Source: Acidobacteriota bacterium
Lineage (GTDB): Bacteria; Acidobacteriota; Blastocatellia; Pyrinomonadales; Pyrinomonadaceae
Assembly: GCA_025463125.1 (NCBI GenBank)
Contig: JAOAPX010000172.1
Location: 1 to 41,461, forward strand
Reading direction: 5' to 3'
Length of the DNA: 41,461 bases
Both the position numbers and the translations under genes were made by a program. The notes beneath the pieces are model-generated. The model saw only the letters and a program-made list of their open reading frames with translations. It had not been told where the DNA came from and did no database searches. Shown piece after piece: positions 33,997-41,461 of the stretch (position 1 is its first letter; each line of letters starts with the position of its first letter).

Positions 33997-34497
33997 TTAC
34001 GCCATCGCAGGGATTCCCATCGCTTCCCATTCTTCTCTCGCCGGACCGTAGATGCCCGGAACCTTTAACCCGGCTTGCCGCATTAAGACGGTTATCTGAC
34101 CGCGATGATGCGCCTGGTGGCAAATTAAAGCGTAAAGAATGACGCCTTTTTTCCATTGTTCGCCGTACATCGGAAGCTCGTCTTCCAATTGCCCGTCGCT
34201 CCAATTTTGAGCGAGCGTTTCGCTGAGCGATTGCGAGCCTTTCGCGTAGCCGGAAGCGATTTCAGCAACGCTTGCAGGCATTTCGCTGTCGTGTGCCGGA
34301 CCGTCGATTGAAAGCCCTGCGTGCCCGAACATCTCGCTCAAAGTCGTCGCCAGATGCCACGCCAGGAAACCGAGCGAACGCCCTTCATTTGTCACTTTTT
34401 GCGAAAGACTCTCATCGGTTAAAGCGTTAATAAGTTTTAAGGTCGCTTCCGATTCGTAAGCCCAATCTTTTTGAAAGTCTTCTATTTTTCTGTACAT
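33997..34497 (-). CDS. DinB family protein
   Basis: A 166-residue DinB-fold protein, a four-helix bundle that binds a metal with three histidines. These are probably His48 (LAWHLA), His127 and His131 (ICHQAHHRGQ). Members of the superfamily include thiol-dependent transferases such as bacillithiol transferase. The substrate is not known here. The gene stands alone, with its own terminator; no damage-inducible operator was recognised. The start codon at 34497 is preceded by GGGAGAAAATTT, a good ribosome binding site. Confidence 0.88.
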   Translation of the reverse strand: MYRKIEDFQKDWAYESEATLKLINALTDESLSQKVTNEGRSLGFLAWHLATTLSEMFGHAGLSIDGPAHDSEMPASVAEIASGYAKGSQSLSETLAQNWSDGQLEDELPMYGEQWKKGVILYALICHQAHHRGQITVLMRQAGLKVPGIYGPAREEWEAMGIPAMA

Positions 34498-34614
34498 AAA
34501 TTTTCTCCCTGTGTTTTCGTGCTGGAATTTTGTTGCACAGATGAAATACCATACAATTACCCGTTTTACAAAAGTCGAAACTTAAATTTCTGTTTGCTTA
34601 ACGGTCAAGACAAG

Positions 34615-34645
34615 AAAAGCGCGGATTCGTAAACCTGCGCTTAAA
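34615..34645 (-). terminator. Probable terminator of the TlpA-like gene
   Basis: AAGCGCGG (34617-34624) and CCTGCGCTT (34634-34642) form an imperfect hairpin, and on the minus strand a short T-rich stretch (TTTTC) follows. Weaker than the others. Confidence 0.5.
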
Positions 34646-34676
34646 TTGATTTTATTCGATTTTCTAATTCAGGATT

Positions 34677-35258
34677 TTATTTGACAGCCGCAGGAAGCAG
34701 TTTATTAATTTCCGCTCGAAGCACGTCGATCTTTACTTTTCCCATTCTCGAATAAGCGGTTTTTCCTTCGGCGTCATACAAAATCGTAAACGGCAGACCG
34801 CCCTGCCAATCTTTTGAAACTGAAGAAATAACCGTGTCTTCTTCCTGCGTCGAAAGCAGGTACGCGGGCATTTCCGCTTTCATTTCCGCCAAGAATTTCG
34901 GCACGCCGCTGTTCAGTTCTTCGACGTCATCAAGCGAAACGGTAATAAAATCAAGTGTTTCGCCGTAATCGGCGTCGATTTTTACGAGGTCTGGAAATTC
35001 TTCGCGGCACGGATCGCACCACGTCGCCCAAAAATTAACGAGCAGAGGCTTGCCGTTTGTTTTCAGGATGTTTTTCAGCCCGCTCGCGTCAACCTGCGTG
35101 ACTTTCGGCAAAGCGGCTGCGGTTTCAGCTTTTACCGGCAAAGATTTTTTCGCGTCTTTTGTCTGCGAATTAATCTCGAGAGTAAAAAATTGTATTAACA
35201 AAAATCCGAAAACAATTATTTTTGCGGCTTTTGCCGGGAAAACGTGTAAATTCTTCAT
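34677..35258 (-). CDS. TlpA-like exported thioredoxin-fold protein
   Basis: A 193-residue protein with a probable N-terminal signal or anchor at about residues 12-30 (AKIIVFGFLLIQFFTLEIN). The thioredoxin fold starts at about residue 55, and the redox motif WCDPC has Cys81 and Cys84, preceded by NFWATW. It likely acts as a periplasmic thiol-disulphide reductase, as in cytochrome c or copper-centre maturation, but no such genes are near. The cis-proline segment is GGLPFTILYDAEGK. It lies 123 bases after a second thioredoxin-fold gene on the same strand. Confidence 0.87.
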   Translation of the reverse strand: MKNLHVFPAKAAKIIVFGFLLIQFFTLEINSQTKDAKKSLPVKAETAAALPKVTQVDASGLKNILKTNGKPLLVNFWATWCDPCREEFPDLVKIDADYGETLDFITVSLDDVEELNSGVPKFLAEMKAEMPAYLLSTQEEDTVISSVSKDWQGGLPFTILYDAEGKTAYSRMGKVKIDVLRAEINKLLPAAVK

Positions 35259-35381
35259 TTGCCTATCAATGATATTTTTATAAAAAAACGCGGAAACGAT
35301 CGGGAAATGCGCTTTGATTTTTTTTCGCTTTTAAGATTCAAAGTCCGCTCTCCGATTGTTTTAATAAGCAGCCCTATGTAC

Positions 35382-35969
35382 TTAACCGTTGACGCGTTTT
35401 ATCGTACATCCGAAAGCGTTGGATTTTGTTTTGGAAATCGTTTTTCCTTCGAGTTTGGCGTCGAAAGCGGCGCGCAAAAAGTTATCCGAGATATTTTTGC
35501 CCGAACGATCGTTATCGATCGCGCCGTGATAAAGCAGCGCGTTTTTTTCGTTGAAAAAGTAAACTTCCGGCGTAACGGTCGCGCCTAATTTATCCGCCCA
35601 GACGTTGCCCTTATCAATCAAAACCGGAAATTTATAATTTTCCTCGGCGTTCGATTTCACCCATTCGAGCGATTCGGTCACGTTTGAATTGATGCCGATA
35701 AAATTAATTCCTTTTGCCGCGTAATCGGCGGCGATTTTGCTGATTCTTTCGTTGTACATTTTCACGACCGGGCATTGCGCCGAAAGAAAAACGAGAACCG
35801 TGCCGTTTTTACCTTTTAGCTGATTAAAAGAACGGCTTTTGCCGTTCGTGTCCGACAAAGTAAAATCTTCGAGCGTTGCGCCGACGGCAAAATTGCTTTG
35901 CGCTTTTCCGGCGGAAGCAAACGCGAAAACCGCGACAATCGCGACAATCAAGATATTTATTCGTTTCAT
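35382..35969 (-). CDS. Exported redoxin-domain protein with single-Cys active site and C-terminal Cys
   Basis: A 195-residue secreted protein. The signal peptide runs to about residue 23 (VFAFASAGKAQ). The AhpC/TSA-like fold has FLSAQCPVVKMYNERI with a lone active-site Cys66 in place of CxxC, so it looks peroxiredoxin-like. A second cysteine, Cys188, stands near the end in FGCTIKR and could be the resolving cysteine. The function is inferred to be periplasmic peroxide or thiol chemistry. The neighbour downstream has a normal CxxC motif and could reduce it. A ribosome binding site AAGGAG precedes the start. Confidence 0.82.
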   Translation of the reverse strand: MKRINILIVAIVAVFAFASAGKAQSNFAVGATLEDFTLSDTNGKSRSFNQLKGKNGTVLVFLSAQCPVVKMYNERISKIAADYAAKGINFIGINSNVTESLEWVKSNAEENYKFPVLIDKGNVWADKLGATVTPEVYFFNEKNALLYHGAIDNDRSGKNISDNFLRAAFDAKLEGKTISKTKSNAFGCTIKRVNG

Positions 35970-36101
35970 CTGTAAAATCTCCTTAATTTTTAAAATTACG
36001 GGCTTTAATGCAAATCCTTTCGTTCAAACCGCGGCGACAAAAAATCGGGGCAAACGCGAATTTTTCAGCCTGCCGATTATAGCTTATTTACACTGAAAAT
36101 A

Positions 36102-37349
36102 TTAACTGAAAAGGCGCGGAAGCCGTCTTTGAATATTTTTCGGCAGCAAAACTTCCATCGCGTCGTCAACCGTAACGATTCCGGCAATATCGCCCTCGTC
36201 GTCGATTACGGGCAAAGCGAGCAGATTATATTCGGAAATAGTTTGCGCCACAGCTTCAGCCGAATCCGACGGGTGAGCCGATTGAAAGCTCTCGCGCATT
36301 ACCTGCTCCAGAGTATATGTCGGATCGGCTAAAATTAAACTGCGAAGCGTTATCAATCCGACCAATCGCCAGGAATTTTCCTGCTCGACGACATAAAGGT
36401 AATAAATCATATTCGGCGTTTCCGCCATTTCCCTTAATCTTCCGATCGCCTGCGAAACGGTCAAATCCTTTGGAAAAACGATAAACTCCGTCGTCATCAA
36501 ACCGCCAGCCGTGTCGTGCTCGTAAGGCATCAGTTCGGCAACGTCGGCTTTTTCTTCGTCCTCCATTAAATTGAAAAGCTCCTGCGCCTTTTCCTCGTCC
36601 ATTTCTCCTAAAACGTCCACGGCATCATCGGGCGACATCTCTTCCAGGATATCCGCGGCGCGTTCTTCGTTCATTTCTTCTAAAATGCGCGCCTGATTTT
36701 CCGTAGACATTTCTTCTAAAGTGTCCGCGGCGATTTCGTCGTCGAGCGATTCGACGATTTCCGTGCGGTGAATCGGCGAGAGCGTTTCCGCAAGCTGTGC
36801 GATTTCGACCGGGTGAAGCCGCGAAAGCTTGTCTTTTGATGATTTTAACTGAACGGTAGCCGACGCCGAATCGGTTGCAAGGTAACCGACGTCCGCCCAG
36901 TCGATGACTTCGACCGGACGCGCGCTTCCGTAAAACCCTTTCGGCATCAAGCGCCGAACAAAGCCCTGCAGCGAGACGTCCGCGCCGCTTACGCGCCAGG
37001 TTTCGGCGGCTTTAATAAGCTGCACGTCATTAACGCGAACGACGCGTTTTCCGTCAACGTCGATCAATTGATTATCAAGCACGTCTTTACCGAGCAAAAC
37101 TTCGCCTTCGCGCCGCGTAAAAGGATTGAGATCGAGAATTGTCGAGCGCATCTTCGCCCCGGTTTCGCTCAAATCCGCAATATCGCGTTTCGGAATAAAA
37201 AACAGCCGCCGGTTGTAACGGGCGATGATCCCGATGACCGGCGGATAATCTTCTTCGCCGTAACGCACGATAACATCTTTTATCACAGCGATTTTATCGC
37301 TTCGCGCGTCGAAAATCGGGCGACCGAGGATTTGCGAAAGGTAAAGCAT
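36102..37349 (-). CDS. Soluble PRC-barrel / MgtE_N / CBS protein
   Basis: A 415-residue cytosolic protein. It has two PRC-barrel-like segments (about residues 1-60 and 84-135), an MgtE_N-type helical superhelix (about 176-275, with repeated EEM motifs such as ADILEEMSPDDAVDVLGEM), and a CBS pair (about 285-405) introduced by DTAGGLMTTEFI. This is the cytosolic sensor half of an MgtE magnesium channel without the membrane part. It probably senses magnesium or nucleotides and controls a partner, which is not in the window. It may start from ATG at 37349; no strong ribosome binding site is seen. Confidence 0.88.
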   Translation of the reverse strand: MLYLSQILGRPIFDARSDKIAVIKDVIVRYGEEDYPPVIGIIARYNRRLFFIPKRDIADLSETGAKMRSTILDLNPFTRREGEVLLGKDVLDNQLIDVDGKRVVRVNDVQLIKAAETWRVSGADVSLQGFVRRLMPKGFYGSARPVEVIDWADVGYLATDSASATVQLKSSKDKLSRLHPVEIAQLAETLSPIHRTEIVESLDDEIAADTLEEMSTENQARILEEMNEERAADILEEMSPDDAVDVLGEMDEEKAQELFNLMEDEEKADVAELMPYEHDTAGGLMTTEFIVFPKDLTVSQAIGRLREMAETPNMIYYLYVVEQENSWRLVGLITLRSLILADPTYTLEQVMRESFQSAHPSDSAEAVAQTISEYNLLALPVIDDEGDIAGIVTVDDAMEVLLPKNIQRRLPRLFS

Positions 37350-37590
37350 AAATTAAAGATAAACGAATACGTTAAAAGGTTGAAATGAAAAAGATATTTA
37401 AGCTTTAAAATGTCCTGCCCGATTACCGAATAAAATTTTTAATAAAAATTGTTTAAAATTGTACAACTTTTTCTGGAACTCGTCGGATTTTAATCTTTTC
37501 TATATAAATAGACACTCGAATTTTCGAGCAAGCTCCATAAAAATCAATCCTCTTAAACTAAAATCCAAATCAGCCGTCTTTAAAATTATA

Positions 37591-38415
37591 ATGAGAAAGC
37601 TCTATTTTACTGTCATCATTTTCTGTCTATCAAGCATTTTTACAGTCGCGCAAAATCGCCCGAGAGTGTTTGATAATTTCGATACTTCAACGGGAATTCA
37701 AATCGATACGCCGACCGTTCCGCCGGTCAACACCAATAAGCCCAGGAAATTAGTCCAGAAAACAGCTCAAACAAAAATGAGCGTCCAGGACGGCTTATCA
37801 TTAAAAAGTCCGGCTAGACAAACTAACTACACAAAACTTTTGATGGCGGCTGGCGCGAGTTTAAAAGGATTTACGACGGGCAATTCGGAGTACGATTCTT
37901 ATATCGTAGATTCGTCGAAACGATACGGCATAGATCCGCTTTTGATTTACGCGCAGATGCATCAGGAATCTTCTTTTAAGTTGAAAGCCACTTCGTATAA
38001 AGGCGCGAGCGGATTGATGCAGCTGATGCCCGCGACGGCGCGTCGTTTCGGCGTTACGGAAATTTACAACCCGAAGCAGAATATCGAAGCGGGCGTAAAA
38101 TATATGCGCTGGCTTCTCAATACGTTTAAAGGAGATGTGGTTTTAGCTCTCGCCGGATATAACGCCGGCGAAGGCGCGGTCATGAAATACGGCTGGCAGG
38201 TTCCGCCGTATCGCGAAACTCAGGAATACGTTCGACGAATCGCGGCGCGCTACAACTCGATTTCAAACCCGATGTTCGCCAAATCGATTCGTCCCGTCAG
38301 CAAAGATGAAGCGGCAAAAATGGAAGTTAAAGAATCCGCTCCGTTAGCCGTTTACGAACCGGACATTCTCGCGATCAAACTTTCCGACGGCAGAATGCGG
38401 CTCGTTAATCAATAA
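37591..38415 (+). CDS. Lytic transglycosylase (SLT domain)
   Basis: A 274-residue exported murein lytic transglycosylase. The ATG at 37591 is preferred because it opens a proper signal peptide (MRKLYFTVIIFCLSSIFTVAQ); an ORF start 132 bases upstream gives a non-typical N-terminus. The Slt catalytic glutamate is Glu126 in HQESSFKLKATSYKGASGLMQLMPATA, and AGYNAGEGAVMKYG with PPYRETQEYVRRI completes the family pattern. It cleaves peptidoglycan between MurNAc and GlcNAc to leave an anhydro end. A proline/lysine linker precedes the catalytic domain. It ends at a strong terminator. Confidence 0.92.
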   Translation: MRKLYFTVIIFCLSSIFTVAQNRPRVFDNFDTSTGIQIDTPTVPPVNTNKPRKLVQKTAQTKMSVQDGLSLKSPARQTNYTKLLMAAGASLKGFTTGNSEYDSYIVDSSKRYGIDPLLIYAQMHQESSFKLKATSYKGASGLMQLMPATARRFGVTEIYNPKQNIEAGVKYMRWLLNTFKGDVVLALAGYNAGEGAVMKYGWQVPPYRETQEYVRRIAARYNSISNPMFAKSIRPVSKDEAAKMEVKESAPLAVYEPDILAIKLSDGRMRLVNQ

Positions 38416-38453
38416 TTTTTTTTACGACTTCTTCCTTAGTCCCGAACACCTCG

Positions 38454-38483
38454 GCGATTGGTAACTTCCAATCGCTTTTTTTT
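38454..38483 (+). terminator. Terminator of the lytic transglycosylase gene
   Basis: GCGATTGG and CCAATCGC form a perfect 8-base-pair stem around a 6-base loop, followed by a run of eight Ts. Confidence 0.9.
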
Positions 38484-38596
38484 GTGTGAATTCGCCGATT
38501 CCTGTATGATTGCAGAAAAATTCGAAGCTTAGATTCGCAAAAGTATTTTGTTTCCAGTTCCTGAATCTTAAACTTTGAATACTTATATGTAATTTT

Positions 38597-39190
38597 ATGT
38601 TTTGCACAAATTGCGGCTCAAGAAATTCCGACGAAGCGATTTATTGCCAGAAATGCGGCAGGCTGCTCGAAGCCGAAGAAGAAACACGCGTGGTTTCGCA
38701 CCGCAAACCCGCGACCGCAATTGTTAATCACGACAGCGATGAAAAACAAATTTTCTCGATCAGCCCGACTTTGAAATTTATCGGGATCGGTTATGTCGCT
38801 GCTATCTTCGGCGCGTTTTTGCTGGTGGCGCTGATGAGCATACTTTATGATTATTTAATGATCTCGCCGTGGATCGCCGTTCTGCTCGGGCTTTCCCTTC
38901 TTTTAATTCCGGCGTTTTATCATCTCAAGCAAAAAATCGTGCGCTATACTTTAACCGACGCGAAAATTGAGATTGACACCGGGCTGATTTCCCGCACGAC
39001 GCGAAACGTTCCGCTGCACACGATCCAGGACGTAACGGTTTCAGCCACCGTTATGCAGAGAATGCTCGGTTTCGGCGATTTGATAATCGAGAACGCCAAC
39101 GAAAACGACGGCAAAGTAATTTTGAAAAACATCAATTCACCGAAAAAATACGCCGATATCCTGCTCAAACAAATGCGGCTGCTGAAATAA
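38597..39190 (+). CDS. Zinc-ribbon membrane protein with bPH2 (DUF304/YdbS-like) domain
   Basis: A 197-residue protein. A zinc ribbon (Cys3, Cys6, Cys17, Cys20) starts the chain. Two membrane segments follow at about residues 58-80 and 85-103. The C-terminal half, YTLTDAKIEIDTGLISRTTRNVPLHTIQDVTV and then RMLGFGDLIIEN, is the bPH2 domain of the YdbS/YdbT group. The function is not known; the YdbS/YdbT pair of Bacillus has been linked to resistance to the antimicrobial peptide amylocyclicin. It lies 33 bases before rfbB, so it may share a transcript with the rhamnose genes. Confidence 0.85.
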   Translation: MFCTNCGSRNSDEAIYCQKCGRLLEAEEETRVVSHRKPATAIVNHDSDEKQIFSISPTLKFIGIGYVAAIFGAFLLVALMSILYDYLMISPWIAVLLGLSLLLIPAFYHLKQKIVRYTLTDAKIEIDTGLISRTTRNVPLHTIQDVTVSATVMQRMLGFGDLIIENANENDGKVILKNINSPKKYADILLKQMRLLK

Positions 39191-39223
39191 GTGAATTACA
39201 AATTTCACGATTGATTCCAGTTT

Positions 39224-40249
39224 ATGAAAAAGATTTTTGTGACGGGCGGCGCCGGATTCATCGGTTCGGCTTTTATCCGGCTTGTTTTAGAAGAAACTCC
39301 CGATATCGAAATTATTAATTACGACGCGCTGACTTATGCGGGCAATCTCGAAAATCTGCAAGGCTTGGACGCGACCCGGCACAGATTCGTAAAAGGCGAT
39401 ATTTGCGACAAAGAAACGGTTTTGCGGAATTTGCCGGAAGAAACGGAAGCGATTTTTAATTTTGCCGCCGAATCGCACGTTGACCGCTCGATCAGCTCGG
39501 CAAGCGAATTCGTCACCACGAATGTTCTCGGGACGCAAATTTTGCTCGATGCCGCCAGAGCCAAAAACGTCGTAAGATTCGTGCAAATTTCAACCGATGA
39601 GGTGATGGGAAGTCTGCCCGAAGACGACGCGGCTGTTTTCAACGAAAGCTCGCCGCTCAAGCCGAACTCGCCTTATGCCGCATCAAAAGCCGCCGCCGAA
39701 CATTTCGTTCGAGCCGCTCGCGAAACCTTCGGAACGGACACGGTTATTACGCGCTGCGGAAACAACTACGGTCAGCGTCAGTTTCCCGAAAAATTAATTC
39801 CGCTGATGATCGCCAACGCGTTAAACGATGAGTCTCTGCCGGTTTATGGCGACGGGCGAAACGTGCGCGACTGGATTTTCGTCGAAGACCACGCGCGCGC
39901 CGTCTGGCTCGCTTATGCGAAAGGAAAAGCCGGGGGAATTTATAATATCGGCGCGAAAAACGAACGGCGAAATATCGAAGTAGTCAAAGCAATTTTAGAT
40001 GCGCTCGGCAAACCGCACTCGCTTATAAAATTCGTCGCAGACCGTCCCGGACACGACAGGCGTTACGCTATCGACGCCGCTTTAGCCGGAAACGAACTCG
40101 GCTGGAAACCGCAAACCAGATGGGAAGAAGGCTTACGGAAAACCGTTAACTGGTATCGCGAAAATCAGGATTGGGTAAACCGAATCCGAAACGGCGCGTA
40201 TCGCGATTATTACCGGGAAATGTACGGAGCCGGTCTTAAATCATTGTAA
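39224..40249 (+). CDS. rfbB: dTDP-glucose 4,6-dehydratase
   Basis: A 341-residue extended SDR. The NAD site is TGGAGFIG (7-14). The catalytic residues are in STDEVMG (Thr124, Asp125, Glu126) and YAASK (Tyr151, Lys155). The GNNYGQRQFPEKLIPLMI and VYGDGRNVRDWIFVEDH segments are hallmarks. It makes dTDP-4-keto-6-deoxyglucose, the precursor of dTDP-rhamnose. RfbA and rfbC are not in this window. The stop codon lies in the first unit of a 12-base repeat. Confidence 0.95.
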   Translation: MKKIFVTGGAGFIGSAFIRLVLEETPDIEIINYDALTYAGNLENLQGLDATRHRFVKGDICDKETVLRNLPEETEAIFNFAAESHVDRSISSASEFVTTNVLGTQILLDAARAKNVVRFVQISTDEVMGSLPEDDAAVFNESSPLKPNSPYAASKAAAEHFVRAARETFGTDTVITRCGNNYGQRQFPEKLIPLMIANALNDESLPVYGDGRNVRDWIFVEDHARAVWLAYAKGKAGGIYNIGAKNERRNIEVVKAILDALGKPHSLIKFVADRPGHDRRYAIDAALAGNELGWKPQTRWEEGLRKTVNWYRENQDWVNRIRNGAYRDYYREMYGAGLKSL

Positions 40250-40300
40250 AAATTATTGTAAAAGTCATTGTAAAAGTCATAGAGAAAATCATTGTGAGAC
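40241..40300 (+). repeat. Five-unit 12-base tandem repeat between rfbB and rfbD
   Basis: TCATTGTAAAAA, TTATTGTAAAAG, TCATTGTAAAAG, TCATAGAGAAAA and TCATTGTGAGAC follow in 12-base steps from 40241 to 40300. The first unit holds the rfbB stop codon. The last ends two bases before the rfbD ATG. No inverted arm is present. Confidence 0.75.
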
Positions 40301-40302
40301 AG

Positions 40303-41148
40303 ATGAAAGTTTTAATTACCGGGGCAAACGGTATGGTCGCCCGCGCAGCCGTCAGATATTGCCGGGAAATCGGCGATGAAGTTACGGCTTTAACGCGCCA
40401 GGAATTAGATATTTCAGACAAAAGCGATGTTCAGGATTTGTTTAAACGAAAAAAATTCGATGCGGTTATAAACTGCGCCGCTTATACGGATGTTGACGGC
40501 GCTGAGAGCAACCAGGAAGATTGTTTTCGCGCTAATGCTTACGGCGTCGAAAATCTCGCGCGCGCTTCAAAAGCAATCGATGCCGCGTTTGTCACGATTT
40601 CAACCGATTATGTTTTCGACGGCTCGAACGCGGGGTTTTACACGCAGCGCGACACGCCGAACCCGCAGGGCGTTTACGGCGCTTCAAAGCTCGAAGGCGA
40701 AATTCGCGCGCGAAACGCTTACGCGCGTTCGATCATCGTGCGCTCAGGCTGGATTTTCGGCGCTGACGGAACAAATTTTTTAAGCGTTATGCACAAACTT
40801 CTCGCCGACGGAAAAAAGATCAAAGCGATCGAAGACGCGTACGGCACGCCGACATACGCCGTTGATTTAGCCAAAAGATTGCGCGAGCTTGCCGGGCTTG
40901 ATCTGCCGTCCGTTTATCACGTGACGAACCCGGGCGAAGGCACAAGCTACGCGGGTTTTGCCAGAAAAGTTTGTGAATTAAAAGGATTCGACACGGAATT
41001 GCTGGAAAGCGCTTCGGCGGACAGTTTAAAACGTCCCGCGCCGCGTCCTTCGAGCTCAAAACTCGCGTGCCTGTTCAGCGAAAAATTCGGACTTTCTCCG
41101 CTGCAAAATTGGGAATCGGGGCTCGAGCAATTTTTAAACGAGCAATAA
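40303..41148 (+). CDS. rfbD: dTDP-4-dehydrorhamnose reductase
   Basis: A 281-residue RmlD/RfbD, which reduces dTDP-4-dehydrorhamnose to dTDP-L-rhamnose with NAD(P)H. The nucleotide motif is TGANGMV (6-12); STDYVFDG (100-107) and YGASKLEGE with Tyr125 and Lys129 follow. I use ATG at 40303, not GTG at 40294, because family members start MKVLITGANG and the GTG lies in the tandem repeat. It probably works with rfbB to supply rhamnose for O-antigen or exopolysaccharide. Confidence 0.95.
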   Translation: MKVLITGANGMVARAAVRYCREIGDEVTALTRQELDISDKSDVQDLFKRKKFDAVINCAAYTDVDGAESNQEDCFRANAYGVENLARASKAIDAAFVTISTDYVFDGSNAGFYTQRDTPNPQGVYGASKLEGEIRARNAYARSIIVRSGWIFGADGTNFLSVMHKLLADGKKIKAIEDAYGTPTYAVDLAKRLRELAGLDLPSVYHVTNPGEGTSYAGFARKVCELKGFDTELLESASADSLKRPAPRPSSSKLACLFSEKFGLSPLQNWESGLEQFLNEQ

Positions 41149-41191
41149 AAAGCGAGCGATTAACCGAGCGATATCAAATAAAGAAAAACAA

Positions 41192-41235
41192 AAAAGGCGA
41201 AGGATTTACGTTTTATATAAAATCCTTCGCCTTTT
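41192..41235. terminator. Bidirectional terminator between rfbD and the tyrosine kinase
   Basis: AAAAGGCGAAGGATTT (41192-41207) and its full complement (41220-41235) make a perfect 16-base-pair stem with A and T runs on the ends. It serves rfbD on the plus strand and the convergent kinase gene on the minus strand. Confidence 0.92.
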
Positions 41236-41257
41236 AATTTACAGGTTTCAACCCGCG

Positions 41258-41461
41258 TTAACCTTTCGTGTTATGAGTCGAAACGGCGTCTTCCATATAC
41301 GGCGTTGAATCATCGCCGTCGCCGGACGTGTAATAGCTGTAAGTCGAGCTGTAGCCGTAATAATCGTAATCGGTCGAGTTTGATTTGATGCCGTTTAGAA
41401 CCACGCCGTAAATTCTCGTTCCGAGAGTTCCGAGACGCTGTTTGAAGCGGCGCATCAAATG
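41258..41461 (-). CDS. C-terminal part of a bacterial tyrosine kinase (Wzc/CpsD-like)
   Basis: Only the last 67 codons are in the window; the gene continues beyond the right edge. The visible part, RRFKQRLGTLGTRIYGVVLNGI, matches the end of the kinase domain of BY-kinases. It is followed by a cluster of about ten tyrosines (DYDYYGYSSTYSYYTSG), the autophosphorylation tail. Such kinases control export of capsular or exopolysaccharide, which fits the neighbouring rhamnose genes. The stop codon is at 41258. A TTG at 41458 is an internal codon, not the start. Confidence 0.85.
   Translation of the reverse strand, partial: HLMRRFKQRLGTLGTRIYGVVLNGIKSNSTDYDYYGYSSTYSYYTSGDGDDSTPYMEDAVSTHNTKG

Overview
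The window looks like a chromosomal segment of a Gram-negative, heterotrophic, non-sporulating bacterium of moderate G+C. The gene mix fits the phylum Acidobacteriota, probably a Blastocatellia-type lineage: a monomeric isocitrate dehydrogenase, paired b/b' ATP synthase subunits in a broken-up atp cluster, a secreted S8 protease carrying BACON and FG-GAP repeats, DUF1015, a soluble PRC/MgtE_N/CBS protein and a family-9 glycosyltransferase. This placement is inference from gene content; no rRNA or phylogenetic marker was compared. Most of the window is housekeeping chromosome. No phage, integrase, insertion sequence, CRISPR array, rRNA or tRNA was seen.

Layout. 1-441 (minus): a UPF0175 / DUF3368-PIN toxin-antitoxin pair cut by the left edge. 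657-2867: isocitrate dehydrogenase. 3005-3298 (minus): pterin carbinolamine dehydratase. 3376-4407: two paralogous small lipoproteins. 4597-6998: a DUF1015 protein and two paralogous GNAT acetyltransferases. 7063-7233 (minus): a previously overlooked 56-residue lysine-rich protein. 7748-12238: the 1496-residue secreted protease. 12588-14308: an SDR oxidoreductase and a WalJ/YycJ-like metallo-hydrolase. 14353-14594 (minus): a small, apparently frameshifted SEC-C gene. 14679-19396 (minus): the ribosome and protein-targeting cluster ffh-rpsP-khpA-rimM-trmD-rplS-rnhB, read from a clear sigma70-type promoter. 19653-24448: envelope and stress genes (DUF4383 membrane protein, GT9 glycosyltransferase, Trm112-like zinc protein, SPFH/zinc-ribbon protein, SPL-type radical SAM enzyme, VanZ-like protein). 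24519-28710 (minus): ATP synthase b'-b-delta-alpha-gamma without a, c, beta or epsilon. 28928-31569: a beta-class adenine methyltransferase, exonuclease III and a histidine phosphatase. 31613-37349 (minus): purL, DinB, two exported thioredoxin-fold proteins and the PRC/MgtE_N/CBS protein. 37591-41148: a lytic transglycosylase, a zinc-ribbon bPH2 membrane protein and the dTDP-rhamnose genes rfbB and rfbD. The right edge holds the tyrosine-rich tail of a capsule-type tyrosine kinase (minus).

The most unusual structure is not a gene. At least seven intergenic sites (near 2947, 5842, 16575, 17811, 21134, 25403 and 27021) carry imperfect inverted repeats whose arms are built from degenerate 7-base units. 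The words differ between sites but agree between the two arms of one site. Several begin exactly at the stop codon of the upstream gene, and most sit inside operons rather than at their ends. A run of the same kind of heptads lies inside the purL reading frame (32662-32696) and encodes a linker insertion. Together they look like a dispersed heptad-periodic hairpin family that may affect mRNA processing or translation of the ffh-trmD and atp operons.
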